Below, in pieces: positions 1 to 5,220 of a DNA stretch of 9,002 nucleotides. Source of the stretch: Spirochaetota bacterium (GTDB taxonomy: Bacteria; Spirochaetota; UBA12135; COTS27; JAFLEE01); NCBI GenBank assembly GCA_017302015.1, contig JAFLEE010000135.1, positions 1-9,002 on the forward strand. Reading direction: 5' to 3'. A model generated the notes under the pieces. The model saw nothing but the letters and a program-made list of their open reading frames with translations. It was not told the origin of the DNA and made no database searches. Positions within the stretch are counted from its first letter, which is position 1; every line of letters starts with the position of its first letter. Made by a program: the position numbers and the translations under genes.

Positions 1-1
1 A

Positions 2-18
2 AATGGGAGCGTCCCATT
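2..18. repeat. Perfect 7-bp inverted repeat (hairpin) at left edge
   Basis: Arms AATGGGA (2-8) and TCCCATT (12-18) are perfect reverse complements around a 3-base loop, GCG. No T-tract follows on either strand, so it is not a standard intrinsic terminator. Short GGGA/TCCC hairpins in AT-rich flanks are common at the ends of REP-like and IS200-type elements. That identity is only inferred here, because the element would extend beyond the window. Confidence 0.55.
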
Positions 19-33
19 CATAACTGGAACCAA

Positions 34-101
34 ATCCTCTCTACCCTTTGCACGCTATACGGCGAAAGGGTTCCCCTGACAATTAAGGGATGAGAGAGGG
101 T
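34..101. other. Potential three-way-junction secondary structure
   Basis: Three stems abut almost without gaps. The outer stem pairs CCTCTCT (36-42) with AGAGAGG (93-99) and can be extended by T35-G100 and A34-T101. The second stem pairs ACCCTTT (43-49) with AAAGGGT (65-71) and may continue as CGC (53-55) with GCG (62-64). The third pairs TCCC (72-75) with GGGA (87-90). Only T91 and G92 are unpaired at the junction. It could be the folded end of a mobile element or a structured RNA on either strand. It overlaps the out-of-family tail of the truncated radical SAM reading frame. I recognise no known RNA family, and it lacks the hammerhead core. Confidence 0.4.
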
Positions 102-325
102 GACACACTTAGGTTAACAGCCTCGCGGCAAAAGACGCAATTCATATTGCATTCGTTGTTCAATTCGAAATTGATAAGGAATGGGGCCCGGCCGCTGCGC
201 GTGCGCCGCAGGTAGAAGCAAAGGCGAGAATAGGCCGCGTTGACGAGCTTCCCTAGGGTGATCTTGCGATTCGCAACCATTCGCAAGAAAATGCGCACGA
301 GCAGCCAAAGGTAGCGATTCGTCAT
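83..325 (-). pseudogene. Truncated radical SAM protein (N-terminal fragment)
   Basis: This is an 80-residue reading frame starting at ATG 325, with a good ribosome site (GGAGGA, 9 bases upstream on the minus strand). Residues 1 to about 50 form a basic, partly hydrophobic leader. It is followed by FLINFELNNECNMNCVFCR, whose C-x3-C-x2-C cysteines are the canonical radical SAM ligands for the [4Fe-4S] cluster and S-adenosylmethionine. Family members are usually 300 or more residues, and the rest of the barrel is absent. After CREA the sequence loses family character and stops 12 codons later. The other two minus-strand frames do not resume the domain, so this is a truncation rather than one frameshift. 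The break is near 120-126, beside the folded DNA at 2-101. Such proteins often act with glycosyltransferases in surface-polysaccharide loci, which fits the neighbour. A product this short should be inactive. Confidence 0.7.
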
Positions 326-480
326 CCGACTGTGTCCTCCGGGCCCGCCCGCCCCCGTTTGAGAGGAAACCGGACCATGTGAAAAATCAGATTGGGGCTA
401 TTAATTTGAGTGGATTCGTTTAAAACTTAATCTTAAGGCGGCAGAACCTAAGGATACACCTTACCCTTAATTACCGCAAC

Positions 481-510
481 TTGACTTGATCTATTCTAGA
501 ATTCTAGAAT
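481..510 (+). promoter_or_regulatory. Candidate sigma70 promoter
   Basis: TTGACT (481-486, 5 of 6 matches to the -35 consensus) lies 18 bases before TAGAAT (505-510, 5 of 6 to the -10). Transcription would start near 517, giving a leader of about 160 bases before the glycosyltransferase. The -10 lies inside the 18-bp palindrome, so a protein bound there should block it. This is inferred from sequence match only. Confidence 0.4.
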
Positions 511-512
511 TC
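493..512. repeat. 18-bp palindrome made of tandem TTCTAGAA units
   Basis: ATTCTAGAATTCTAGAAT (493-510) is a perfect palindrome and also a tandem 8-base repeat (CTAGAATT-type). A second, shifted palindrome, GAATTCTAGAATTC, spans 499-512. It overlaps the -10 of the promoter at 481-510, as operators often do. No regulator is encoded next to it. The alternating XbaI and EcoRI sites could in principle come from a cloning linker, but nothing else here looks like vector. Confidence 0.5.
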
Positions 513-652
513 ACGTTGAAACTGCTTGAGCGCCCTATTTTTCTATTAACCTTTCTCCAATTACCTAGTTGAATATCATTCCAAATTCAGGCCAATTCTA
601 TGTTATCAATTTTCATTGTCTTTTGGCCCGTTGGATGAAAAAAATCGAGAAG

Positions 653-661
653 TGATATAAT
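653..661 (+). promoter_or_regulatory. Extended -10 promoter overlapping the upstream ATG
   Basis: TGATATAAT is a perfect extended -10 (TGn followed by TATAAT at 656-661). The best -35 is the poor TTGGAT (631-636, spacing 19), which extended -10 promoters tolerate. Transcription would begin near 668, downstream of the ATG at 660. The ATG at 681 would then be the usable start on this transcript, with GGAAGG (671-676) just upstream as ribosome site. Confidence 0.45.
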
Positions 662-680
662 GGCAACTAGGGAAGGGCAA

Positions 681-1655
681 ATGCTCACGAAAAAGCGTAA
701 GGGGTTCCGGCTCCAATCTCTGTCTATCATTTTTTCCTTCCTCAATGAAGAGGATGTGCTCGCAGAACTCATCCGTCGCGTGAGACTCTCCGTCAAACCG
801 GAAATCGGAAAAACTATTTCCTCTTACCGGATGATTTTTATTAATGATGCCAGTACCGACAATAGTCTTGATATTCTTTTATCCGAAAAAGCCAATCATA
901 ACGATCTAACAATCCTGACCACTTCTCGTCGATTTGGCGTCTCACGCTGTGTACTTGCTGGCATAGCCCACACAAAAACGGACCTTATCGTTTACATGGA
1001 TGCTGACCTTCAGGACCCTCCAGAATTAATCCCGCGATTAATTAAAGCCCAGATTAGCGAAAAAACAGAAGTAGTGCACACACAACGTTTCAAGCGAGTC
1101 GGCGAATCTCCCGTGAAAAAAATTTGGAATCGAATGGGTTACGCCATTCTAACACGTGTTACGGGCGGCATGATTATCCCTGAAGTAGGGGATTTTAAAT
1201 TAATCTCACGAAAAGTTGCCACTTACCTTTGTGCAACTAAAGACTCCAACCCTTTTCTTCGGGGCCTCGTTCAGTCCATTGGTTTCCGCCAGACTACAAT
1301 TCAGTATGAACGTGAAGTTCGGTTTTCCGGGGATACAAAATTTCCACTATTTGGGCCTAGAGTTATTGCCAATTTCCTCGACTCCGCCCTCATCTCCTTC
1401 TCCACCGCGCCCCTCAAATGGGCCCTCTTCCTCGGGTTCGCCACGTCCTTCTTTTCGTTCATCTATCTGCTGGCCGTCGTCGCCATGAAGTTCGCGGGCA
1501 TCTCCATCCCGGGCTGGTCCGCGATCATGGCCACCATCCTCTTCCTGGGCGGCATCCAATTGTTCACCATCGGGATCCTGGGGCTTTATGTCGGTTCGAT
1601 CCACGAGCAGATCAAGGACCGGCCCCGGGTGATCATCGATCGCGTCATCGATTGA
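681..1655 (+). CDS. GT2 membrane glycosyltransferase, DPM1/GtrB-like
   Basis: It likely transfers a sugar from a nucleotide donor to polyprenyl phosphate at the inner face of the cytoplasmic membrane, for O-antigen or other surface glycans. Numbering is from ATG 681 (324 residues). The GT-A domain starts SLSIIFSFLNEEDV (13-26). It has a nucleotide-binding NDASTD (55-60) and the metal/donor motif MDADLQDPPE (106-115), typical of the dolichyl-phosphate-mannose-synthase group. GES (141-143), GDF (170-172) and SGDTKFP (216-222) also fit. Two membrane helices follow, about 247-271 and 279-305. A start at 660 (331 residues) is in frame, but it overlaps a -10 box and has a weak ribosome site; 681 has GGAAGG 4 bases upstream. 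Codons up to about residue 231 are AT-rich with many A/T third positions. From residue 232 nearly every codon ends in G or C. The donor and acceptor sugars cannot be read from sequence. Confidence 0.87.
   Translation: MLTKKRKGFRLQSLSIIFSFLNEEDVLAELIRRVRLSVKPEIGKTISSYRMIFINDASTDNSLDILLSEKANHNDLTILTTSRRFGVSRCVLAGIAHTKTDLIVYMDADLQDPPELIPRLIKAQISEKTEVVHTQRFKRVGESPVKKIWNRMGYAILTRVTGGMIIPEVGDFKLISRKVATYLCATKDSNPFLRGLVQSIGFRQTTIQYEREVRFSGDTKFPLFGPRVIANFLDSALISFSTAPLKWALFLGFATSFFSFIYLLAVVAMKFAGISIPGWSAIMATILFLGGIQLFTIGILGLYVGSIHEQIKDRPRVIIDRVID
1371..1380. other. Composition breakpoint inside the glycosyltransferase gene
   Basis: Codons just upstream (for example TTT CCA CTA TTT, then AGA GTT ATT) have A/T third positions. 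From 1374 on, codons run TTC CTC GAC TCC GCC CTC ATC TCC. Hand counts give 23 G/C of 60 for 1021-1080 and 39 of 60 for 1381-1440. The switch lies between the catalytic domain and the membrane anchor, with the reading frame intact. It marks a recombination junction or an assembly join. Confidence 0.6.
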
Positions 1656-1656
1656 A

Positions 1657-1687
1657 GGGGCCGGCCCCGATCGCGGAACCGTTTTTT
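1657..1687 (+). terminator. GC palindrome followed by T6 tract, weak terminator candidate
   Basis: GGGGCCGGCCCC (1657-1668) is a perfect 12-bp palindrome starting one base after the glycosyltransferase stop. A run of six T (1682-1687) follows 13 bases later, directly after the short hairpin CGG-AA-CCG. The palindrome has no loop and is not next to the T-run, so a working intrinsic terminator is doubtful. Confidence 0.25.
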
Positions 1688-1728
1688 CCCGGCTTGCATC
1701 CCGCCGCCGGAAAGGGTAGTTTAGCCGC

Positions 1729-2391
1729 GTGATCGAGCTTCCCGAAGACGAAGTACGTTACCTCCGGTCCATCCGTCCCGAGCGCCTCGACCGCGCATGG
1801 GAAAAAGGCTGGAGGCATTTCGGCCCGGTTTTTTTCCGGGAGACGAAGCAGCCCAATCGGGGCCGGGATTGCCTCGTGCTCCCCCTGCGCATCGACCTCG
1901 GCGCCTTCCGGCCCGGGCGCACCCAACGGAAACTATGGGCCAAGAGCGGCTTCCTGAAGGCCGAGTTCTCCCTCGCGGCCTTCGGCGATGAGAAGGAGGC
2001 CCTCTTCCGCAAGCACGTCACGCGGTTCACCCACCACCTCCCCGAGAGCCTCGAGCATTTCCTCGGCGACGAGCCGCAGCGCGTGCCGGCGCCGATCCAC
2101 GAATGCCGGCTCACCGACGGCGAGACCCTCGTCGCCGTGGGCTTCTTCGACCGTGGGGAAAGGGCGGCCTCCGCGATCTACACCATGTGGGATCCTGCCT
2201 ACCACGAGGCCAGCCCGGGCATCCTCATGGTGCTCCACGAGATCGAATGGGCCAAGGCGCAGGGGCTCTCGTGGCTCTACACCGGCTATTATTTCCGGGA
2301 GCCCTCCGATTACAGCTACAAGGCCTCCTTCCACGCCACCCAGTACTACGACTGGAAGGGGAATTGGAAACCCCTCGACGAGACGCCCTGA
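1729..2391 (+). CDS. Aminoacyl-tRNA--protein transferase, ATE/Bpt family
   Basis: Members move Leu or Arg from a charged tRNA to the N-terminal acidic (or basic) residue of a protein, marking it for ClpS/ClpAP under the N-degron rule, in the cytoplasm. The 220-residue product has the ATE N-domain signature KGWRHFGPVFFRE (26-38), then LPLRIDLGAFRPGRTQRKLW (51-70), and the ATE C-domain with VAVGFFDRG (135-143), SAIYTMWDP (148-156) and YTGYYF (184-189). It is odd in two ways. It lacks the N-terminal Cys pair because only about 25 residues precede the KGW motif. The family's second cluster (usually C-x2-C-x2-C before LRI) is KQPNRGRDC here, leaving only C48. The start is GTG 1729, with an in-frame stop at 1717-1719 and AAAGGG 12 bases upstream. 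It lies 73 bases after the glycosyltransferase and converges on the DUF2161 gene. Which amino acid it transfers cannot be told. Confidence 0.78.
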   Translation: MIELPEDEVRYLRSIRPERLDRAWEKGWRHFGPVFFRETKQPNRGRDCLVLPLRIDLGAFRPGRTQRKLWAKSGFLKAEFSLAAFGDEKEALFRKHVTRFTHHLPESLEHFLGDEPQRVPAPIHECRLTDGETLVAVGFFDRGERAASAIYTMWDPAYHEASPGILMVLHEIEWAKAQGLSWLYTGYYFREPSDYSYKASFHATQYYDWKGNWKPLDETP

Positions 2392-2476
2392 ACCACCGCC
2401 CGGCGAGACCTCGCGGCCCGAAGAGTGCGTGCCAGGTCGACGATGCGCGCGGTACGCCGTGGGACGCCGCCGACGC

Positions 2477-3223
2477 TTAAGGGGCCTTCCGCAGCGCCCC
2501 TAAATAATGGTCCAACAGCGCCCCATGGCGCTCGCGGATTTCCGCCAACCCGCTTTCGCTCAGGTCGTAGATCCCGGGCGACACCTTCTTGAACCATTTG
2601 TAATAGTCGCGGCTGACCATGGCCTGCACGTTCTGCGGTAACCCAAGTTCGCGCAGGGCCTTGGGGGTCAACGGCCCATGGACGATGAAGCAGGCCGCGA
2701 TGCGCACCGTCTTCTCGCGGTAGGCCGTCACCAGGGGCGTCCCCGTGCTCCCCCCCGGGTTCCAATCGCCGCTTCGCCCCGTAAATTCGTTCTCGAGGCG
2801 TGCTTTGGAGCGCTTGAGGGCCTTCGTCTGCCGCGGGGGGACCTTCCATTTCTTCGGCGCGAAGACTTCTTGCACCTGTGGGAGGCCCTCCGCGAAGGAG
2901 ACGACGAAGAGCCCGAGGCCCAGCTCCTTCACGACCGCCTTGAAATCGGCGTAGGGGGACCCTCGCCCCAGCTTCTCGGGCCGCTCCACCGCGACGTAGA
3001 CCGCGCTGGTCAACCGGCGACGGCGCAGGCCCTGGGCCAGCAGGTGCATCGTGAGTTTGGTCTTCATCTCGACGATGACGGTGAGTTCCCCGCGGCGGGC
3101 GACCAGGTCGGCATGGCGCACCTCGCCGCGCACGGTGAAACCCCGGGCGAGGAACCAATCCCGAAGCGCCGGGTACATGTCGGTCTCGGCGCGGCCGGCC
3201 TTCGCGCGTTTGGCCCCCTTCAC
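2477..3223 (-). CDS. DUF2161-like PD-(D/E)XK nuclease-fold protein
   Basis: Starting from GTG 3223 it has 248 residues. The N-terminal half matches the DUF2161 layout: DMYPALRDWFLARGF, then VRGEVRHADLVA, VIVEMKT and AVYVAVERP. E34, D39 and the E52-x-K54 pair line up as the PD-(D/E)XK metal-dependent phosphodiesterase core, so the active site looks intact. A basic linker (about 124-147) joins it to a C-terminal part (about 174-235) with winged-helix character and SRDYYKWFKKVSPGIYDLSESG. The substrate is unknown for this family; nuclease or phosphodiesterase activity is predicted from the fold only. GTG 3223 overlaps the AraC stop as GTGA, with a G-run a few bases upstream, so translation is probably coupled. 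An ATG at 3271 would add 16 residues inside the AraC coding region, extending beyond the family's usual N-terminus. It ends 85 bases from the convergent ATE stop. Confidence 0.75.
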   Translation of the reverse strand: MKGAKRAKAGRAETDMYPALRDWFLARGFTVRGEVRHADLVARRGELTVIVEMKTKLTMHLLAQGLRRRRLTSAVYVAVERPEKLGRGSPYADFKAVVKELGLGLFVVSFAEGLPQVQEVFAPKKWKVPPRQTKALKRSKARLENEFTGRSGDWNPGGSTGTPLVTAYREKTVRIAACFIVHGPLTPKALRELGLPQNVQAMVSRDYYKWFKKVSPGIYDLSESGLAEIRERHGALLDHYLGALRKAP

Positions 3224-4002
3224 GGGCGCCCCCGGATCGAGCGCGGCGACAAGCCCAGGTGCCGCCGGCATAATTTATTGAATTGCTGCAGGTCGAACAG
3301 GCCGCATTCCGCGGCCACCTGGCGCACCGGAAAATCGGTGTGGCGCAGGAGGTAGCGCGCCCGCTCCATGCGCCGCGAGAGGGCGTAGGATTTGAGGGAC
3401 TTCCCGCAGGCCACCCGGAAGAGGCGGTTCAAATGGGTCTGGGAGAAGCCGGTTTCCCGCGCCAATCGGGGGGTCGGTAGTGGATCGTGGAGGCTCTTCT
3501 CGATGAGTTCCATGGCCTTGCGCACCCCGGGATGGGCCCGGGGGCGCTCGGGGTCTCGGGAGGCGTGGAGGTCGCGCAGTTCGAGGAGGAGATCCCATAG
3601 CCGCAACTCGGCCCGCTCCCGGTTCACCGGGATCAGGCGCAGGATGTGCTCCATCGATTCACGCAATTCGGCATAATGGGGGGCCCAATCGGCCATGGCG
3701 GGGAAGGGCTCCCCGCCCTGCCCGCGGGGCTGGAAATGGAAATAGATGTGCTCGCAAGACCGGTCCTCGTAGTGGTAGACGGTGTGGAGGCCGGGGGGAT
3801 GGAACCCCACATGGCCGAAGCGCACGGGCAGGCTCGACCCGGCGCAATCGATGCGTCCCCGCCACGCGTAGAGATGGAGCGTATGGGCGGAGACCCGGTA
3901 ATCCTCGACGCCGCCCGGGTGGCGGCTGATCCCGGCGTGGACCAGGGAGGGTCGGGCGGACAAGGAGACGGAGACCGAACGGGCCGGAACGGGCATGGTC
4001 AT
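3220..4002 (-). CDS. AraC-family transcriptional regulator with cupin-like sensor
   Basis: The product has 260 residues. The N-terminal half (about 20-95) has the histidine- and glycine-rich pattern of a cupin-type AraC ligand pocket: LHLYAWRGRID, VGFHPPGLHTVYHYED and CEHIYFHF. The C-terminal AraC domain (about 160-257) has two helix-turn-helices. The first is LARETGFSQTHLNRLFR (180-196); the second is VRQVAAECGLFDLQQFNKLCRRHLG (226-250), ending in the usual LSP-R-I. Such proteins bind direct DNA repeats and often respond to sugars. The ligand here is unknown. ATG 4002 is used; ATG 3996 is a close alternative and neither has a strong ribosome site. It diverges from the URO-D-like gene, a likely target, and overlaps the DUF2161 gene downstream by 4 bases, so the two form an operon. 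Confidence 0.9.
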   Translation of the reverse strand: MTMPVPARSVSVSLSARPSLVHAGISRHPGGVEDYRVSAHTLHLYAWRGRIDCAGSSLPVRFGHVGFHPPGLHTVYHYEDRSCEHIYFHFQPRGQGGEPFPAMADWAPHYAELRESMEHILRLIPVNRERAELRLWDLLLELRDLHASRDPERPRAHPGVRKAMELIEKSLHDPLPTPRLARETGFSQTHLNRLFRVACGKSLKSYALSRRMERARYLLRHTDFPVRQVAAECGLFDLQQFNKLCRRHLGLSPRSIRGRP

Positions 4003-4130
4003 TTTTTACCACTTACGCTCGATTTTGGCAATTGTAAGCAGGCCAATGCGGATTACACTTATCCCAAAGAGACCACTTAAATGGCCCGCCGGGATTCCGC
4101 CCCGGGGCGCCAAAATACCCGGAGCCCGCC
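4003..4130. promoter_or_regulatory. Divergent control region with CACTTA repeats
   Basis: This gap is shared by the araC-type gene (minus) and the URO-D-like gene (plus). ACCACTTA occurs at 4008-4015 and 4072-4079, ACACTTA at 4055-4061, and an inverted CTTAC core (GTAAG) at 4034-4038. The copies at 4055 and 4073 are 18 bases apart, a spacing suited to AraC half-sites. A plus-strand promoter may be TTGTAA (4032-4037), 16 bases, TACACT (4054-4059). On the minus strand TACAAT (complement of 4031-4036) is a good -10 with no clear -35. CGCCCCGGGGCG (4098-4109) is a perfect 12-bp palindrome in the likely leader. GGAG (4121-4124) is the ribosome site for ATG 4131. Confidence 0.5.
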
Positions 4131-5216
4131 ATGATGCCGAAACGCGAAGTCATCCGAACCCTCCTCGACAAGAAGATCCCCGACCGTTTCGGCCTCCACG
4201 AGCATTTCTGGCCCCACATCATGGACAACGCCTGGATCGAGCAGGGGGTGAAGGAGGGCACCGATTTCGTCAAGCGTTTCAACCTCGATCTGCGCTCCAT
4301 GCTCTGGTGCGCGGCCCCCGGGCCCAGGCCCGACCTGGAGGCGACCCTGGAGGAGACCGCCGACACGAAGGTCACCCGCAACGCCTGGGGGGCCACCTTC
4401 AAGAATTGGAACCACAAGGGCGGCACGCCCGAGCACCTGGGCTTCGCGGTCACCTCCCCGGAGGTCTGGCGCAGGGATTTCCGCGAAGCGGCGAAGGCCG
4501 CCGACATGCGCCGCACCGTGGATCTGGCCGAGGCGAAGAAGCAGTACGCCGCGCTCATGGCGGGGGAAGAATTCGTCACCTTCTCCGGGCTCTCGGTCTT
4601 CGAGGAGATGCGCAAGATCATCGGAGACGTGGCCATGCTCGAGGCGATGGTCGACGAGTCCGAGTTCATCCGCGACTTCTGCGAGGTCATCACCGGCAAG
4701 CACATCGAGTTCTGGGAGTACGTGCTGCGCGAGGTGGGCAAGCCCGACGGGTTCCACATCTACGAGGATCTCGGCTACACCCAGGCCCCGTTCACCTCGC
4801 CCGCCATGCACCGGGAACTCGTCCATCCCCACCACGTGCGGCTCTTCGGCTTCCTCAAGGAGCACAAGGTCCCCCTCATCGTCCATACCTGCGGCGATTT
4901 CAGGCCGCACATCCCCGCGCTCGTGGAGGCCGGCGTCGACTGCATCCAAGCCATGGAGGCCAAGACCGGCATGAACGTCGTCACCCTCGCCGAAACGTGG
5001 AAAGACAAGCTCTGCTTCATGGGCAACCTCGACGTGCGGGCCCTGGAGTCGGGCGACCGCGCGCGCATCCGGGACGAGGCCGTTTCCAAGCTCGACGGCA
5101 TGCGGCGCCTGAGGGCCCCATGGATCTTCATGAGCGACCATTCCATCCCGCCCACCGTGGCGGTGAAGGACTACGAGTACCTGCTGGAAGTTTATAAAGA
5201 GAACAACCGCTACTAG
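4131..5216 (+). CDS. URO-D-like protein of the MtaA/CmuA methyltransferase group
   Basis: The product has 361 residues and a uroporphyrinogen-decarboxylase-type TIM barrel fold. The group includes heme-pathway HemE and corrinoid:CoM methyltransferases (MtaA, CmuA). The clearest signature is IVHTCGDFRPHIPALVEAGV (250-269). H252 and C254 resemble the zinc ligands of MtaA-like enzymes. E276 lies in the expected acidic position after the next strand, and SDHSIPP (335-341) is the C-terminal loop. MtaA's third, C-terminal cysteine ligand is not evident, and the HemE N-terminal arginine motif is absent, so heme synthesis is unlikely. Members like this are abundant in Lentisphaerota and related bacteria and often sit beside AraC regulators; their reactions are mostly untested. 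ATG 4131 has GGAG 6 bases upstream; ATG 4134 follows directly. The divergent AraC gene probably controls it. No corrinoid protein gene is adjacent. Confidence 0.83.
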   Translation: MMPKREVIRTLLDKKIPDRFGLHEHFWPHIMDNAWIEQGVKEGTDFVKRFNLDLRSMLWCAAPGPRPDLEATLEETADTKVTRNAWGATFKNWNHKGGTPEHLGFAVTSPEVWRRDFREAAKAADMRRTVDLAEAKKQYAALMAGEEFVTFSGLSVFEEMRKIIGDVAMLEAMVDESEFIRDFCEVITGKHIEFWEYVLREVGKPDGFHIYEDLGYTQAPFTSPAMHRELVHPHHVRLFGFLKEHKVPLIVHTCGDFRPHIPALVEAGVDCIQAMEAKTGMNVVTLAETWKDKLCFMGNLDVRALESGDRARIRDEAVSKLDGMRRLRAPWIFMSDHSIPPTVAVKDYEYLLEVYKENNRY

Positions 5217-5220
5217 GGCG

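Larger units (their letters stand above)
326..659. other. AT-rich divergent intergenic region
   Basis: This 334-base gap separates the minus-strand radical SAM remnant from the plus-strand glycosyltransferase. Near 326-370 it is still GC-rich. From about 370 it turns AT-rich: 541-600 has 19 G/C of 60. Stops in all frames and lack of codon structure argue against a gene. It holds a candidate sigma70 promoter (481-510), an 18-bp palindrome (493-510), a small hairpin TAAGG-ATACA-CCTTA (449-463) and an extended -10 box (653-661). I see no terminator or RNA gene. Confidence 0.6.

Noticed and set aside
36-101. Hammerhead ribozyme or integron attC site at the three-way junction
   Set aside because: No CUGAUGA/GAAA core is present at the junction, and the nearby GTTAAC does not fit the attC GTTRRRY box.
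2346-3158. Minus-strand 270-codon frame overlapping the DUF2161 gene
   Set aside because: It is arginine/proline-rich with no motifs; the alternative frame encodes the recognisable PD-(D/E)XK layout.
4077-5141. Long minus-strand open frame (354 codons) opposite the URO-D-like gene
   Set aside because: It is rich in G, E, V, L, A and H without any domain, a typical complement artefact of GC-rich coding DNA. The plus strand has a clear URO-D fold and ribosome site.
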